A stretch of DNA of 64,000 bases, from positions 1,736,001-1,800,000 of the forward strand of contig CP114123.1 of assembly GCA_029959195.1 (NCBI GenBank), given 5' to 3'. Below are positions 46,541 through 57,533 of the stretch, one piece after another. The DNA is from Dictyophora rubrovolvata. Lineage: Eukaryota > Basidiomycota > Agaricomycetes > Phallales > Phallaceae. Position numbers and translations under genes: made by a program. Within the stretch, counting starts at the first letter, position 1. Every line of letters starts with the position of its first letter. The notes below the pieces were generated by a model that was not told the origin of the DNA, did not search any database, and saw only the letters and a program-made list of their open reading frames with translations.

Positions 46541-46711
46541 ATGGGACTACCTCCATGTCCGTTCTGCAAGTCGAACAGCAATACCGATGCGTTAGGGTTC
46601 GCTAAAGATACCATTTCATCGGTCAAGTTTTGTGGATGCTCAGATATGGTCCAAACTTGTGGCTTCCTTAGCCAAGGTCTCTTGTTTCGTTGGAGTGGAG
46701 GTCGTTTCTGA
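46541..46711 (+). CDS. Small cysteine-containing ORF (56 aa), hypothetical
   Basis: The frame reads MGLPPCPFCKSNSNTD at the start and later FCGCSDMVQTCGFLSQGLLF. It has a C-P-x-C pair and a C-G-C motif. Its counterpart at 52925-53122 keeps the frame although the two differ by indels of 3 and 24 nt, which favours coding. The 3' end may be spliced onward, and nothing downstream could be fixed. No known family is recognised. Confidence 0.35.
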   Translation: MGLPPCPFCKSNSNTDALGFAKDTISSVKFCGCSDMVQTCGFLSQGLLFRWSGGRF

Positions 46712-48250
46712 TCTTTTACTACATAACCTCTCTTCCTCGCCGCCCACTCCGCGCCTTGTGCCCTTTTTCACGTGATTATATATATTTTTCATTTCATTCG
46801 TTCTCAGCTGCTCTTCTTCATTATATCTGCGGTTCGGTTTTGGTTATGGTTTTGTTTGAGTTGACTCGGCCATCCTCGACGTTTTCGCACCTACACTCGG
46901 TTGTTTTCTTTTGCGTACCTTGGTTTAAGGGTCGTGTACCAGCGTGCTACTGATAAATGGTTATTTTTACAGGACATTTGACACTGACGCTGTACCTGTG
47001 CGTGAGAAGGTACTACGTATCTATATATCAGGACTTGGTGAGTCGACGTTAACTGATTGTGTTCTTGACGCGAATTGATTTAATAAACTACCTTCTACAG
47101 AGGTTGGAATGGGTATCTAATCCGACATGAGGGGGGGAACCACATCATTCGAATATTAATCCCAGGCTTCCAATTGCTTCAGGATTAAAATCCGAATTAT
47201 AATCCCTGCTCGGATTATCATTGCTCACTGGTTGGTGGACTGGAAAGTGGGAATGTATGCTATCATCGTTAGGATGATTCTCCGAATCAAAGCCGGAGCT
47301 TCGTTGGGAAAGATGATCGTTGCTGTTGAGAGGAGGAAGTGGGATAGTTGGAATCGAAAGTGTAGGAGGTACGGAAAATTCATTGTCGTTGGTTGTGTTC
47401 AGAGATGTTACCGAGTTTGTGTGTGGCGCGATGCTGAACTCTGCGGGTGTTGTACTGGATAATTCAGCGTCTGTTTGGGAATCGGCATTGGTATCCGTGT
47501 TGTTAACAGGAGTATCATCGTTAGAGTATGGTGGAAGATGGTTTCCAGGGTAAAGAGGAAGAGGTGGAAGTTCAATGGACGTTAACGTTTGTGATCTAGG
47601 TACGACTTCAGAATATGGAATTTCAGGCCGAGAAGCAAGTAATACCGTCTGGGATTAAGCTGTGTTGGTGTGGTTACCACTGAAGGATTGGTTCGTTGTT
47701 GACGACCGTATTTTCTAATCCATCTAGACACGTTTCTTCTACAGCTCGAGCCCAGGCAAAAGAAAAAGCCGAAGGAAAAGCAGGATATCACTCGTTAAAC
47801 GAACGTCAATCAATTAACGTTGCACTGGAATGGAAGAAAAAATGCTCATCGGTGCTCTCACCTATTGCAGAAACAACAGCTACGCTGACGCATACATTGT
47901 TGCATGCGAGCAGGGTGCCGTTTGTACTGGAGGTCCTTTGATAGTTGACTTGGTAAGAGATCGTTTGGGAACTTAAAGCACAGTCATGAGGAAGGAGGAT
48001 TGGGTTGGCATGGGATAGGTTAGTAGCGGTAGCGCTAGGAAACCATGTCAGGGTGGCGGTGTATGAGGGATTTCCAACGCTAATGTTGAGGCCCTGAAGG
48101 GTCATTGCACTTTTTCGAGTACATTCCGGGTTCGGTTGTTCTATATCGGCTTCAACCTTAGTGTTTCCCTGGCTTAACATCACGTACCGATGTAGCTGGA
48201 TATAGAGGACCCAAGGGTACAGTCTCTTGTATGATCTTGTGGAACCGGTG
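46690..48250. repeat. Near-identical repeat unit (partner 53100-54640)
   Basis: The two stretches, about 1.55 kb each and in the same orientation, differ at few positions, while sequence on both sides (46541-46690 against 52925-53098, and 48260-48370 against 54650-54760) is clearly more diverged. The unit covers the STM5/STM5' gene and about 450 bp beyond its stop. Either a recent duplication or gene conversion explains this. Confidence 0.75.
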
Positions 48251-48254
48251 ACAT
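47145..48254 (-). CDS. STM5: intact single-pass membrane protein, four exons
   Basis: On the minus strand, exons 48254-48188, 48140-47862 (279 nt), 47790-47646 and 47595-47145 total 942 nt and encode 313 residues. The start MSPVPQDHTRD resembles STM3. The exterior domain has a GNPSYTATLTWF segment and several N-x-S/T sites, then ACNNVC before the helix VSVAVVSAIVISCFSFGFFF, split by intron 2. Cys-containing SSCRRN and a basic stretch SRWIRKYGRQ follow, then the tail YPGNHLPPYSND, FSVPPTLSIPTIPLPPL and NPEAIGSLGLIFE at the end. All introns are GT-AG and about 48-67 nt. It points opposite to STM1-STM4. Function unknown. Confidence 0.7.
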
Positions 48255-48399
48255 TTCAATGTAGTTGTTTTTATTTGTGAGAAGAGGCTAAGCTTAAGTG
48301 TCCGGGTGAGAGTCTTGAGTGTTAACTCTTAAAGAACTGAGAACACAGATGTACATTATGGCTTTTATAACCGTCATATGTTATGCAGAATCATGCTTA

Positions 48400-48610
48400 G
48401 ATGTCATCGCTTTTCACATTTTAAAACCCCGGAATTTATCGCTGCGACTTCTCATATCTTTTAAACTCCATAATGCTGAAAAATCAGACTCCTACCCAAT
48501 CACCTTTCATATTCTTTAAACTCCGGAACTTTATTGTTGCGAAAAAATCAGACTCCTACCCAATCGTTTTTCACATTCTTTAAACTCCGAATCCTTGAGC
48601 GTCGACCTGC
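48400..48610. repeat. Short tandem repeat, ~65-75 bp units
   Basis: Units containing TCAGACTCCTACCCAATC and TTCTTTAAACTCCG repeat two to three times upstream of the STM5 start. The region is absent upstream of STM5'. It could affect the STM5 promoter, which is inference. Confidence 0.6.
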
Positions 48611-48749
48611 CAGTATTTTGACTCATTTGAAATCGTTCTAATTTCACCTTTGGCACGTGTACGGTATCGGAGCACTAAAGAGAAGCTTAGAGAAACTCAG
48701 CTGTCAAATACAAAAATTTCAAACGTGCCACCTTTGGTTTGAAAGATTA

Positions 48750-49020
48750 CCTTGCTTTTTGCCCTGACGCTTCTTGATCATCCGATAAGCATGGAAAACA
48801 CCAACACTAGTACCGTAGCGTGTGTACAAGCTATTGGCACGATTGGCCAAGACAAGATCTTCTTCCAATTCGGAACAGCCCGGGGTATCGATAGCTACAT
48901 ATTGTGGAAAAAAACAGGGATCCCAGATCTCTCACAACTGCTGTCACGCAATCCGTCCTTAACGCAAAACCAGTACCAACGCTTCCGACATTGGCAGATG
49001 TACGTGCTGGAGTAAACCAG
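48750..49020 (+). other. Exon-like fragment shared with three spacer copies
   Basis: One frame here reads TQSVLNAKPVPTLPTLADV, matching TQSTVNAKPAPTLSTFAD on the minus strand of 51717-51965 and similar fragments at 45590-45765 and 36850-36960. This copy is in the opposite orientation. The parent protein is not recognised. Confidence 0.4.
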
Positions 49021-49302
49021 CGTTTACCCTCAAGTGTTGCTTAATAGCTATGGGGGTAAAGTGGTATTCGGGATCAATGTTCCTTTTAAAAATCACTCCG
49101 TATTCCCCTTCTCTTGCATGTAAACTGGACCAGCATAGGTCTTACAACGGCTTATCCGCGTCATGTATTGTGACAACTGCGAAGAGTCTTAATACACATA
49201 GATTACAACAAACATCGGATCCAATAAATTCATATCTATAATGAAACCGATCAGAAAAAAGTGTAGATGTAAGATCAATTCTAAATCAGCATACCCAATT
49301 CC

Positions 49303-50226
49303 TCAGAACATTGATTCATCCGTTCCCTCTTTTCTCATCGAATATTTGTCCGTTGAGTGGTTTAAATGACTCGACCGGACTATCTCGCTCAGGTAGCGGC
49401 TACGGGCGTAGGAAGCGCAGAGCTGGGCGGAACAGGCAACCGCGCCACGATACGATAAAGATACAGGTATAAATTCTTGTTGTACGGTCGGTACAGACGG
49501 ACCACGTCCCGCCCTTTCGAATTTCTCATCCTCAAGTTCATACGCAGGTCTATAACGACGTGAATTCGAAGACGAAGCGATATCGGCGTTAGCATCGGTA
49601 TCTGTGTCTTGTTTTTCGATGAAGAGAGCGGGATTTGGAAACGGGTTGTATGTCGATCCTAAAGACGTGTATCTGCCGCGAGAAAGAGCAATCGTTAGTA
49701 CACTTGATAGTTTATCTGCATGGATCAATTGAGCACACACCCGATGTCAGAGATTGCAATACGCTACATCTAATGTCCGCAAAAAGCTCCAAACATCCGA
49801 ATACGACCAATCCAATATGGGGTGAACGCGCATGAAGTGAGGCCAATCGGGATCAGGCGGGTTAAAGGTAGACAATCTTCCTATATATAATAGTCGTTCA
49901 GACGGATCCACCGACCTGAATACGCCATACTCATCTGCCTCCATGAGGAGTTGTTCTTTTGTATTCCGATTAATATAGCTTCGGCGCTGGGGAAAGCATC
50001 CTTGTACGTCCGAAGCGCATCTCTCATGCCAGATTCACCGCATTGATGAAATAAAGAGAGATTGTACGCCTTTTCCAAATCTGAAAGGAATAAGTCCTTG
50101 GAATTTGGAGAAGATGGGAATATGTAGAGCGGTATAGTGAGAACAGTATAAGAAGGGTATGTTGCACCTATTTCTTTGTCTGAACCGTTGGTCGTTGTTA
50201 AGCAATGGGGATGCGCTGCATGCAAG
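49303..50226 (-). pseudogene. FAD1: FAD1 pseudogene, 5'-truncated
   Basis: The stretch aligns with the FAD synthetase gene at 57534-58753 from TYPSYTV through [19 protein letters not shown] and [16 protein letters not shown] to the C-terminal region. The first exons, with the PP-loop motif, are missing: homology stops at about 50226, where STM2-tail-like sequence begins. The substrate motif RRTDPHGG of the other copy is destroyed (an extra base, and the splice donor that follows is altered). It lies between STM5 and spacer S3. It cannot encode a working enzyme. Confidence 0.85.
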
Positions 50227-50345
50227 GGAAATTGCGACTCACCTCATGTGACGTACATGCGAACTACGGCAGTTTCACTTTCAATCCTTCAGCTCCCTTG
50301 TGGAAGGCGGCCCCATCGGACATCAATCTACACTAAGGATTTAGC
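50227..50345 (+). pseudogene. Relic of an STM2-type tail
   Basis: The stretch matches the end of exon 4 of STM2 and STM2', including CTCACCTCATGTGACGTAC, which encodes the LTSCDV segment. Nothing upstream of it survives, since FAD1 pseudogene sequence begins immediately to the left. Confidence 0.65.
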
Positions 50346-52900
50346 AAAAAGTCGAAAAAAAATCCAACATTTGTGAGAAGTTCTGTCCATAGGAGCTTTT
50401 ATTCCTTGGTTCTCGTATATCTCTATTTGGATCATTTTTCGTTCTTGTAAAAACAGGATTACCTCGCTAACATGTAACAAACTGGCAGCTCTGTTTCCTA
50501 AAACCTTGTATTCGCAAATGAAACGGTCATCGCATTGTGTAGAATCCAAAGAGTTAGCGCCCATTTTCATGACTGCACCGGCGCCCAATAGGTCCAGCGA
50601 AAAAACTACTCGATGGAACACGACGTATTGTTGAGCCATGATCCTGATCTCAATTCAACAAAGCACGCATGTGCATCAGCTGATACATGAATGATAGATT
50701 CACTTTTCTTTCCAATCCCATTTCAAAAATGTGCATTTGAATCTCACTGCCGCAATTCACATGTCTGGTGACATTTTAAATGGCCAATATAAAGCACAGG
50801 CTTTTTTTGAAACTAGCTTCGTGATGTAACTAATATATACCATATTAGCAAAATATCAGCGAAATGAAAGTGATCAAATATTTATTCCTATACCCACACA
50901 AACGATGATCGAATCTGTATCACCCAATAATTGGAATAAGAGGGTGAAAGAAAGACCGTGACAGGTAATCGGGGTCGTGCAGCAATGGGCGGTGGGGGGG
51001 TTTGTTCTGCTATGCATTTTATTGACAAAGAGAAGTCCTAGTTTGATGCGTTTTGGGGAGGAAGCAGCGGATCTGTCCGTTGGAGATATGATATGTTCTC
51101 GAGTCAGCCTTAACAAAGGAGTGGGCTTCAAACACGCTTTTAGGGATATTACATGGTAAATCAATTAATCATTAATCGGGACCAGAAGTCGACGAAAACG
51201 GTGTGTTTAACGGATGACATTGAACGTAGGATACCGTTCCACTAACATCGCAAATTTGTCAATAACAGATCATAACTGCGAATTTGTGGAATTAGCTCCT
51301 TGAATAGCTTGACGCTTTGGTTCCATTGGGCTGAGGTGTTGTGTGAGTCGAGCGGACGAGTCACGACGGTTGAGAGGAAAGGTTCCACCAGCATGGCACC
51401 ACAGAGGTCCACTGTTGCACATTCTACAGTGAAGCCGAGATCACCGTGACCGCCGTCGTTGTCACTCACTTCCTTGACACCTCACCATTGTACCGTCTTG
51501 TACCGCCCGTCTACGAGTTGACCTGTACGTTGTGATACTCCTTCCATCTGTTGCTTTTTGATAAAAAAGCGCCTTTATAAGGCACGTTTCTTGTCTAACT
51601 AATCTTTACTTCCGCGCATGTCACCTCTACTCCCTGAAATGATTAATGACGAATGATAGTACCTCAGGCCTCAGTTCCCAGGTCACTCTCACTGCCTTCA
51701 GCACAAACGACTGAGTCTAGCGTACGATTTGACTCAAGCACTTCAAAGTTAAACGTTCACCGTCTGCGAGCGTCGTGTTAAAAGGTAACACAGTTCGCAA
51801 GGTACCTTCGATGTTCATGTAATCTGCGAATGTCGAAAGCGTTGGCGCTGGTTTTGCGTTAACGGTGGATTGCGTGGCACTGGTTGTGTATTGTTTGAGG
51901 AAATTTGGGACGAGCCTGTGAGCGAGGGTTGGTCTTGCGCGTAATGCTCTGGATCTTAAAAACATGGTCAAGCGATTAGAGGAATGTGCGTCGTCTTAAC
52001 TACTTTCTAATTAATAAAGTTAAAGGAAGGCCCCCTCTTATGAGAGATTCCTTAACTCTAGCACGGGACTTGTCACTCTATGTAATAAGTTTACACCAAC
52101 CCGATAATCCCGCCGTCAATTTTTATGGGCTCCTTGAGTGCGTTCTGAGCCGGTGCACGAAGAATCCCATGGCGCTCCCATGGTACGCAACCGCTGTACT
52201 TTATTTTTCTAAGAGAATGCAAATTCATTAATTCCAAATTAGACAAGTAATGCTAGGCTTTATTCCTGACGGGTCGATCTAGGACTTGTTTCAAGCTCAG
52301 TAAATCCCCTCCTGTGAGGGATTTTCTTTGGTTTATACAGATAACCAAGCGGCCGGGAAACGAGAGCATTGGCAGTCTCCAGAGCAAAGAATCTGAACCC
52401 ATACATAGGACATTATTGACGAGGTAAACTCTTGCCGGAAATTAATGACGTCCTCACAATGATGAGCGTTTGTCCTTATGTTCAGCTCGGTCAGGCATAC
52501 CAATTCCCTGAAACAATGCAAGCAAGCCGTCAATAGAATGCGAGGAATTTTAACAGCAGCTTCCGGAATCACATTCGAGAGAGAAAAGAGTCTTCGCAAA
52601 ACTTTATGTCCTTCATGGCGCAGTGAGTTCCCTTTTGTTTTTCTTTGCGTAGGTTGAGACGAATCACAAACCAGAATTCGGAAACAACGTAAATTTCGTC
52701 ATAGATTTTTCCCCATCAGTCGTCCCACCCCTTTTCTCATTTCCACCCTGCGAAACTATCAAAAAATCTTTTCACACCTGTAGGAAGTTCAAGACGCTGT
52801 AAGCCGATACATTCAGTTTCCGACAACAAATCCTCGTGCACACGGTATTGTCCTGTCTTTACAATGATCGATCTCAGAAATCAAAGTCCAACAATTAGTT
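50346..52900. other. Spacer block S3
   Basis: No complete gene is seen. The first part resembles the region after STM2/STM2', and the rest is homologous to S1 and S2. The minus strand at 51717-51965 holds the best copy of the presequence-like fragment: MFLRSRALRARPTLAHRL and then a short QYTTSATQ segment, rich in Arg and free of acidic residues. This is typical of a mitochondrial targeting peptide, followed by a possible splice donor after NIEG. The downstream exons were not found. Confidence 0.45.
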
Positions 52901-52924
52901 TATGGAGGACCGTCGCACCTGGGA

Positions 52925-53122
52925 ATGGGACTACCCCGATGTCCGCTCTGCGAGGAGTCAAATAGCAATACTGATGTGTTGGGGTTCGCTGAAGATATCG
53001 TTGGTACACGATTTACATCTGTCGTTGCATCAGCCGAGTTTTATGAAGGCTCAAATATGGTCCAAGCTTGTGGCTCCCTTAGCCAAGGTCTCTTGTTTCA
53101 TTGGAATGGAGGTCGTTTGTAA
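52925..53122 (+). CDS. Small cysteine-containing ORF (65 aa), hypothetical
   Basis: Counterpart of the ORF at 46541-46711. It reads MGLPRCPLCEESNSNTDVLG and ends with VQACGSLSQGLLFHWNGGRL. The C-P-x-C pair is kept, while the later C-G-C of the other copy is absent. Conserved frame despite indels supports coding. Product unknown. Confidence 0.35.
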   Translation: MGLPRCPLCEESNSNTDVLGFAEDIVGTRFTSVVASAEFYEGSNMVQACGSLSQGLLFHWNGGRL

Positions 53123-53555
53123 TCTTTTACTGCATAACCTCTCTTCCTCGCCGCCCACTCCGCGCCTTGTGCCCTTTTTCACGTGATTATATATATTTTT
53201 CATTTCATTCGTTCTCAGCTGCTCTTCTTCATTATATCTGCGGTTCGGTTTTGGTTATGGTTTTGTTTGAGTTGACTCGGCCATCCTCGACGTTTTCGCA
53301 CCTACACTCGGTTGTTTTCTTTTGCGTACCTTGGTTTAGGGGTCGTGTACCAGCGTGCTACTGATAAATGGTTATTTTTACAGGACATTTGACACTGACG
53401 CTGTACCTGTGCGTGAGAAGGTACTACGTATCTATATATCAGGACTTGGTGAGTCGACGTTAACTGATTGTGTTCTCGACGCGAATTGATTTAATAAACT
53501 ACCTTCTACAGAGGTTGGAATGAGTATACTAATCCGACATGAGGGGGAGACCACA

Positions 53556-54643
53556 TCATTCGAATATTAATCCCAAGCTTCCAATTGCTTCAGGATTAAA
53601 ATCCCTGCTCGGATTATCGTTGCTCACTGGTTGGTTGACCGGAAAGTGGGAATGTATGCTATCATCGTTAGGATGATTCTCCGAATCAAAGCCGGAGCTT
53701 CGTTGGGAAAGATGATCGTTGCTGTTGAGAGGAGGAAGTGGGATAGTTGGAATCGAAAGTGTAGGAGGTACGGAAAATTCATTGTCGTTGGTTGTGTTCA
53801 GAGATGTTACCGAGTTTGTGTGTGGCGCGATGCTGAACTCTGTGGGTGTTGTTCTGGATAATTCAGCGTCTGTTTGGGAATCGGCATTGGTATCCGTGTT
53901 GTGAACATCGTTAGAGTATGGTGGAAGATGGTTTCCAGGGCAAGGTAGAAGAGGTGGAAGTTCAATGGACGTTAACGTTTGCGATCTAGGTACGACTTCA
54001 GAATATGGAATTTCAGGCCGAGAAGCAAGTAATACCTTCTGGGATTAAGCTGTGTTGGTGTGGTTACCACTGAAGGATTGGTTCGTTGTTGACGACCGTA
54101 TTTTCTAATCCATCTAGACACGTTTCTTCTACAGCTCGAGCCCAGGCAAAAGAAAAAGCCGAAGGAAAAGCAGGATATCACTCGTTAAACGAACGTCAAT
54201 CAATTAACGTTGCACTGGAATGGAAGAAAAATGCTCATCGGTGCTCTCACCTATTGCAGAAACAATAGCTACGCTGACGCATACATTGTTGCATGCGAGC
54301 AGGGTGCCGTTTGTACTGGAGGTCCTTTGATAGTTGACTTGGTAAGAGATCGTTTGGGAACTTAAAGGACAGTCATGAGGAAGGAGGATTGGGTTGACGT
54401 GGGATAGGTTAGTAGCGGTAGCGCTAGGAAACCATGTCAGGGTGGCGGTGTATGAGGGATTTCCAACGCTAATGTTGAGGCCCTGAAGGGTCATTGCACT
54501 TTTTCGAGTACATTCCGGGTTCGGTTGTTCTATATCGGCTTCAACCTTAGTGTTTCCCTGGCTTAACATCACGTACCGATGTAGCTGGATATAGAGGACC
54601 CAAGGGTACAGTCTCTTGTATGATCTTGTGGAACCGGCGACAT
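53556..54643 (-). CDS. STM5': near-identical copy of STM5
   Basis: Exons 54643-54577, 54529-54251 (279 nt), 54180-54036 and 53985-53556 total 921 nt and encode 306 residues. The protein differs from STM5 by a few substitutions and by in-frame losses in the tail (around 53905 and 53600). All splice sites, ACNNVC, the split helix and the C-terminal GSLGLIFE are kept. Small differences are in multiples of three within exons, which is the pattern expected if the protein is under selection. Function unknown. Confidence 0.7.
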
Positions 54644-57533
54644 TTCAATGTAGTTGTTTTTATTTGTGAGAAGAGGCTAAGCTTCAGTGTCCGGGTGAGA
54701 GTCTGAAGTGCTAACTCTTGAAGGACTGAGAACACAGATGTAACATTTAAGGCCTTTATATGCGTTGCCTTTGGATCATAATTTCTTAAATACCTAAGTA
54801 TGCGATACATTTCAGGCACCGGCTGCCATTGGTACAGAGATTGAGTGCCGGTGAGTGCCATCTATTTATGGCTGGGCTAATGATGCTCGCCGAACACATA
54901 GGTCAGTAATAATGAGCTGAGAGAACAAGAGCGTCTGACTACAATCAATCAATGCTTGACTAAACCTCTCCTCCGCCCGCATGACAGCAGCGCGCTCATT
55001 AAAAAAAACTACGGAGAGATTCCCCTGTGGAGTTTACGATGCGATCAGAGTATATTACATAACCTGTACAGTAATAACCTCAGGCGCCCGCCAAAAGACT
55101 CCTGTCTTTTGACGGAGCACCCCAAACTCACGTTAAACAACGAAATTATTTCCATCGACAAACTCTTGCTGGATTTACCAGCTAAGCACAACCCATTGCG
55201 AGTTGCACGTCGACACCATCGTTGCCATTTTTTGCTCAGCTACGTATTTATTTGGAATGGACTGTTGACGTGACCGATCTCCGCAGTCCTGAGATCCATC
55301 CAGACTAAAGCTTGAAACGCTTGAAATCCCATCTTTCCGTGGGCATTGGATTATATTAATGACGTGCAGTTATACATCAGGAACAAACACTTTATGTACA
55401 TATACATGACACCAGTTCTTTGAATCTTGATCGGGAAAGTGTTGGGGAGCAACGACACATTGCACAAAATTCGCTGTGAATTGATGCTGCCACCAGGGAA
55501 TGACATTGGATAGGATGCATAGCCAGTATCCCCGTCGTCCGGAACAAACTTGTCATTGTTGCCAGACGGGCGTACGCCGCTTGCGGTGATGTCCTCTTCC
55601 TATCGTGGCTGTGTGAGCCTGTGGCTGTGTGAGGTCAGTGGCGTGGCGCACCCTGTTTAAACCTCGACTTGCCTTGAGCTGGTCAAACTCAAATGGCTCT
55701 TTGATATGCTATCGTTCAAATAAATTGATAATTGTTGTGAAGGGGGCGCGCATTGTGTGTTCCAGTTATCCAATTCGATCACCAATCTAGACGTCTACGT
55801 CTATTGGTTAGTCGATTCTCGAATGTCAAAGATCAGTCCTGGTTGGTTGATATATATACGTTGATAGTTCACAAATTCCGCCAATCTTTTCCATTTCGTC
55901 TTTCGGGGCACCTGGGTGATTCAAGTATAATTCTTGAATTCTCAGGAGATCAACGCAAGGTTATCCATTATTGAGATTACAGGCACGGGGATGTTAGACA
56001 AGGAGGTAGAGCGAATAAAAGAAGATCATATATTACTAATAATTAGCTCGACTTTAAATACAAAAAGAAAATTATTACGTTGAGACATATTTTAGAGAAC
56101 GAAAATTATGAATATAAGACAGAAATAAAATAAAGAAATATTATTGGCTGCCACCTGCAATCCGCGGATTCGTGTATTAGCTAATGGCAGCGTTACTTTT
56201 CAACATCCATCTTGAGCGCAAGGTTATCTATCAAAAACATTCAGCGAATTAGCAGAGATAGCAAGCTTCCAAATTGAAAACTCTTCTGAATACACAAGAT
56301 CTTTGCGTGATGAAGTACGGTGACTTGGCTTTAGGAAGCTTCGCAATTTCGATGATTAAATACATTTAGGGGGTTTCACGTTGGTGAATTCCAACGTGAA
56401 TTCGGGCTGAATTCGTTCCTGAATTCGTTCTTGAATTCGTTCTTGAATTCGTTCTCGGAATTCTCCGGAAATCAGTTTTGGAGTTCAGGTTGGAGTTCAG
56501 TGCGAAAGCAGCTCAGAGCGCAGTTGGATCCACTCGCTAATTCGTTTTGAACTCTCGCTTAATTTTTGATCGGATTAAATTATTTATGTATGCCCGTATA
56601 AGGTACGAATTAATTATTTATCAAATATTACATTATCCATCGGTCCCCATGAAATATAAGCGAAAATGTAAGCAGGAATTCAAGTGGAATTACCGAAGGG
56701 GGGGGTTTCACGTTGGACAAACTCCATCTGAACTCGTTTAATAACTCGATGATAACTCAGGAATTCACAAGGAGTTCAAGGAGGAGTTATCCGCCGAATT
56801 CAGAGCGAATTCTCCAACGTGAAACCCCTTAATTAAATAATTCTTCCAGCATATTACTTTTCGCACTTGCCGCTGTTCAATGCCTTGCCACCGCCAACTA
56901 TACTTATGTTGAATCTGGACGCCCGCGCCGCACATGCTTGAGGTGAAGTGGCATCAAAAAGAAGCTAAGCTGTCAAACATGTCATGCCTTAAATATTAAA
57001 TATTAAATTTTCGAACTTGCTTGAGAAACAGCAGAAAACAGCCTTGCCAACCCGGTGTCCGCAGAAGTTCATTTTCTTGAACGACTTCAGCTCCGGAAAG
57101 ACCGGTACTAAGTAACAAAAGTAGCTACTTATCGGTATCCAATCTCGGGCTGGTCTGCATTAGAAAGGTCTTCGAAAGTTGACCGATTACCTCATATGTA
57201 TGCCTCAAAAATTATGATGTCCGTGTTGGTGCTTCCCACGAACGCGTGCGGTGCACCCCTTTACTTGAGAAAAGCCTCGACGTCTGTATTCCCAGTGTTG
57301 GGGTTAAGTTAATGCGTCTTTTTGAAGTCACTTTCTTTTCCCGCATGTAAACTGAACCAGCATAGGTCTTAGAAATGGGTTATCTGCGTCATGTATTGTG
57401 ACAACTGCGAAGAGTTCCTTACAATAAACATCGAATCCAATAAGTTGATATCTAATAATGAGTCTGATAAGAAAAACAAATAAAGTAGATATAAGATCAA
57501 TTCTAAATCAGCACACCCGATTCCTCAGAACAT
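54644..57533. other. Intergenic stretch with a TIR element
   Basis: Apart from the element at 56369-56828 I recognise no gene. From about 57340 the sequence matches 49090-49300, the 3' flank of the FAD1 pseudogene, so the duplication covered the gene and its downstream flank. Confidence 0.5.
56369..56828. mobile_element. Short TIR element (MITE-like) with nested or tandem copy
   Basis: GGGGTTTCACGTTGG stands at 56370-56384 and again at 56702-56716, and its inverted complement ends the element at 56814-56828. TTA flanks both outer ends (56366-56368 and 56829-56831), suggesting a 3-bp duplication like that of PIF/Harbinger elements. The left end also forms a perfect palindrome, TTCACGTTGG-TGAATT-CCAACGTGAA (56375-56400), followed by about four copies of a 12-bp TGAATTCGTTCT-type unit. 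There is no transposase ORF, so it is non-autonomous. The superfamily is uncertain. Confidence 0.65.

Noticed and set aside
46690-46953. An 87-aa frame, repeated at 53101-53364
   Set aside because: It is nearly identical only because the DNA is a recent duplicate. It has no motif, and the stretch reads like an intron or 3' region of the neighbouring ORF.
48400-48610. The short tandem repeats as a CRISPR array
   Set aside because: The units are long, imperfect and contiguous without unique spacers, and the genome is fungal.
30032-54643. STM cluster as a B mating-type (pheromone receptor) locus
   Set aside because: Pheromone receptors have seven membrane helices and pheromone precursors end in CaaX. 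STM proteins have one helix and end in a GSLGLI-type motif.
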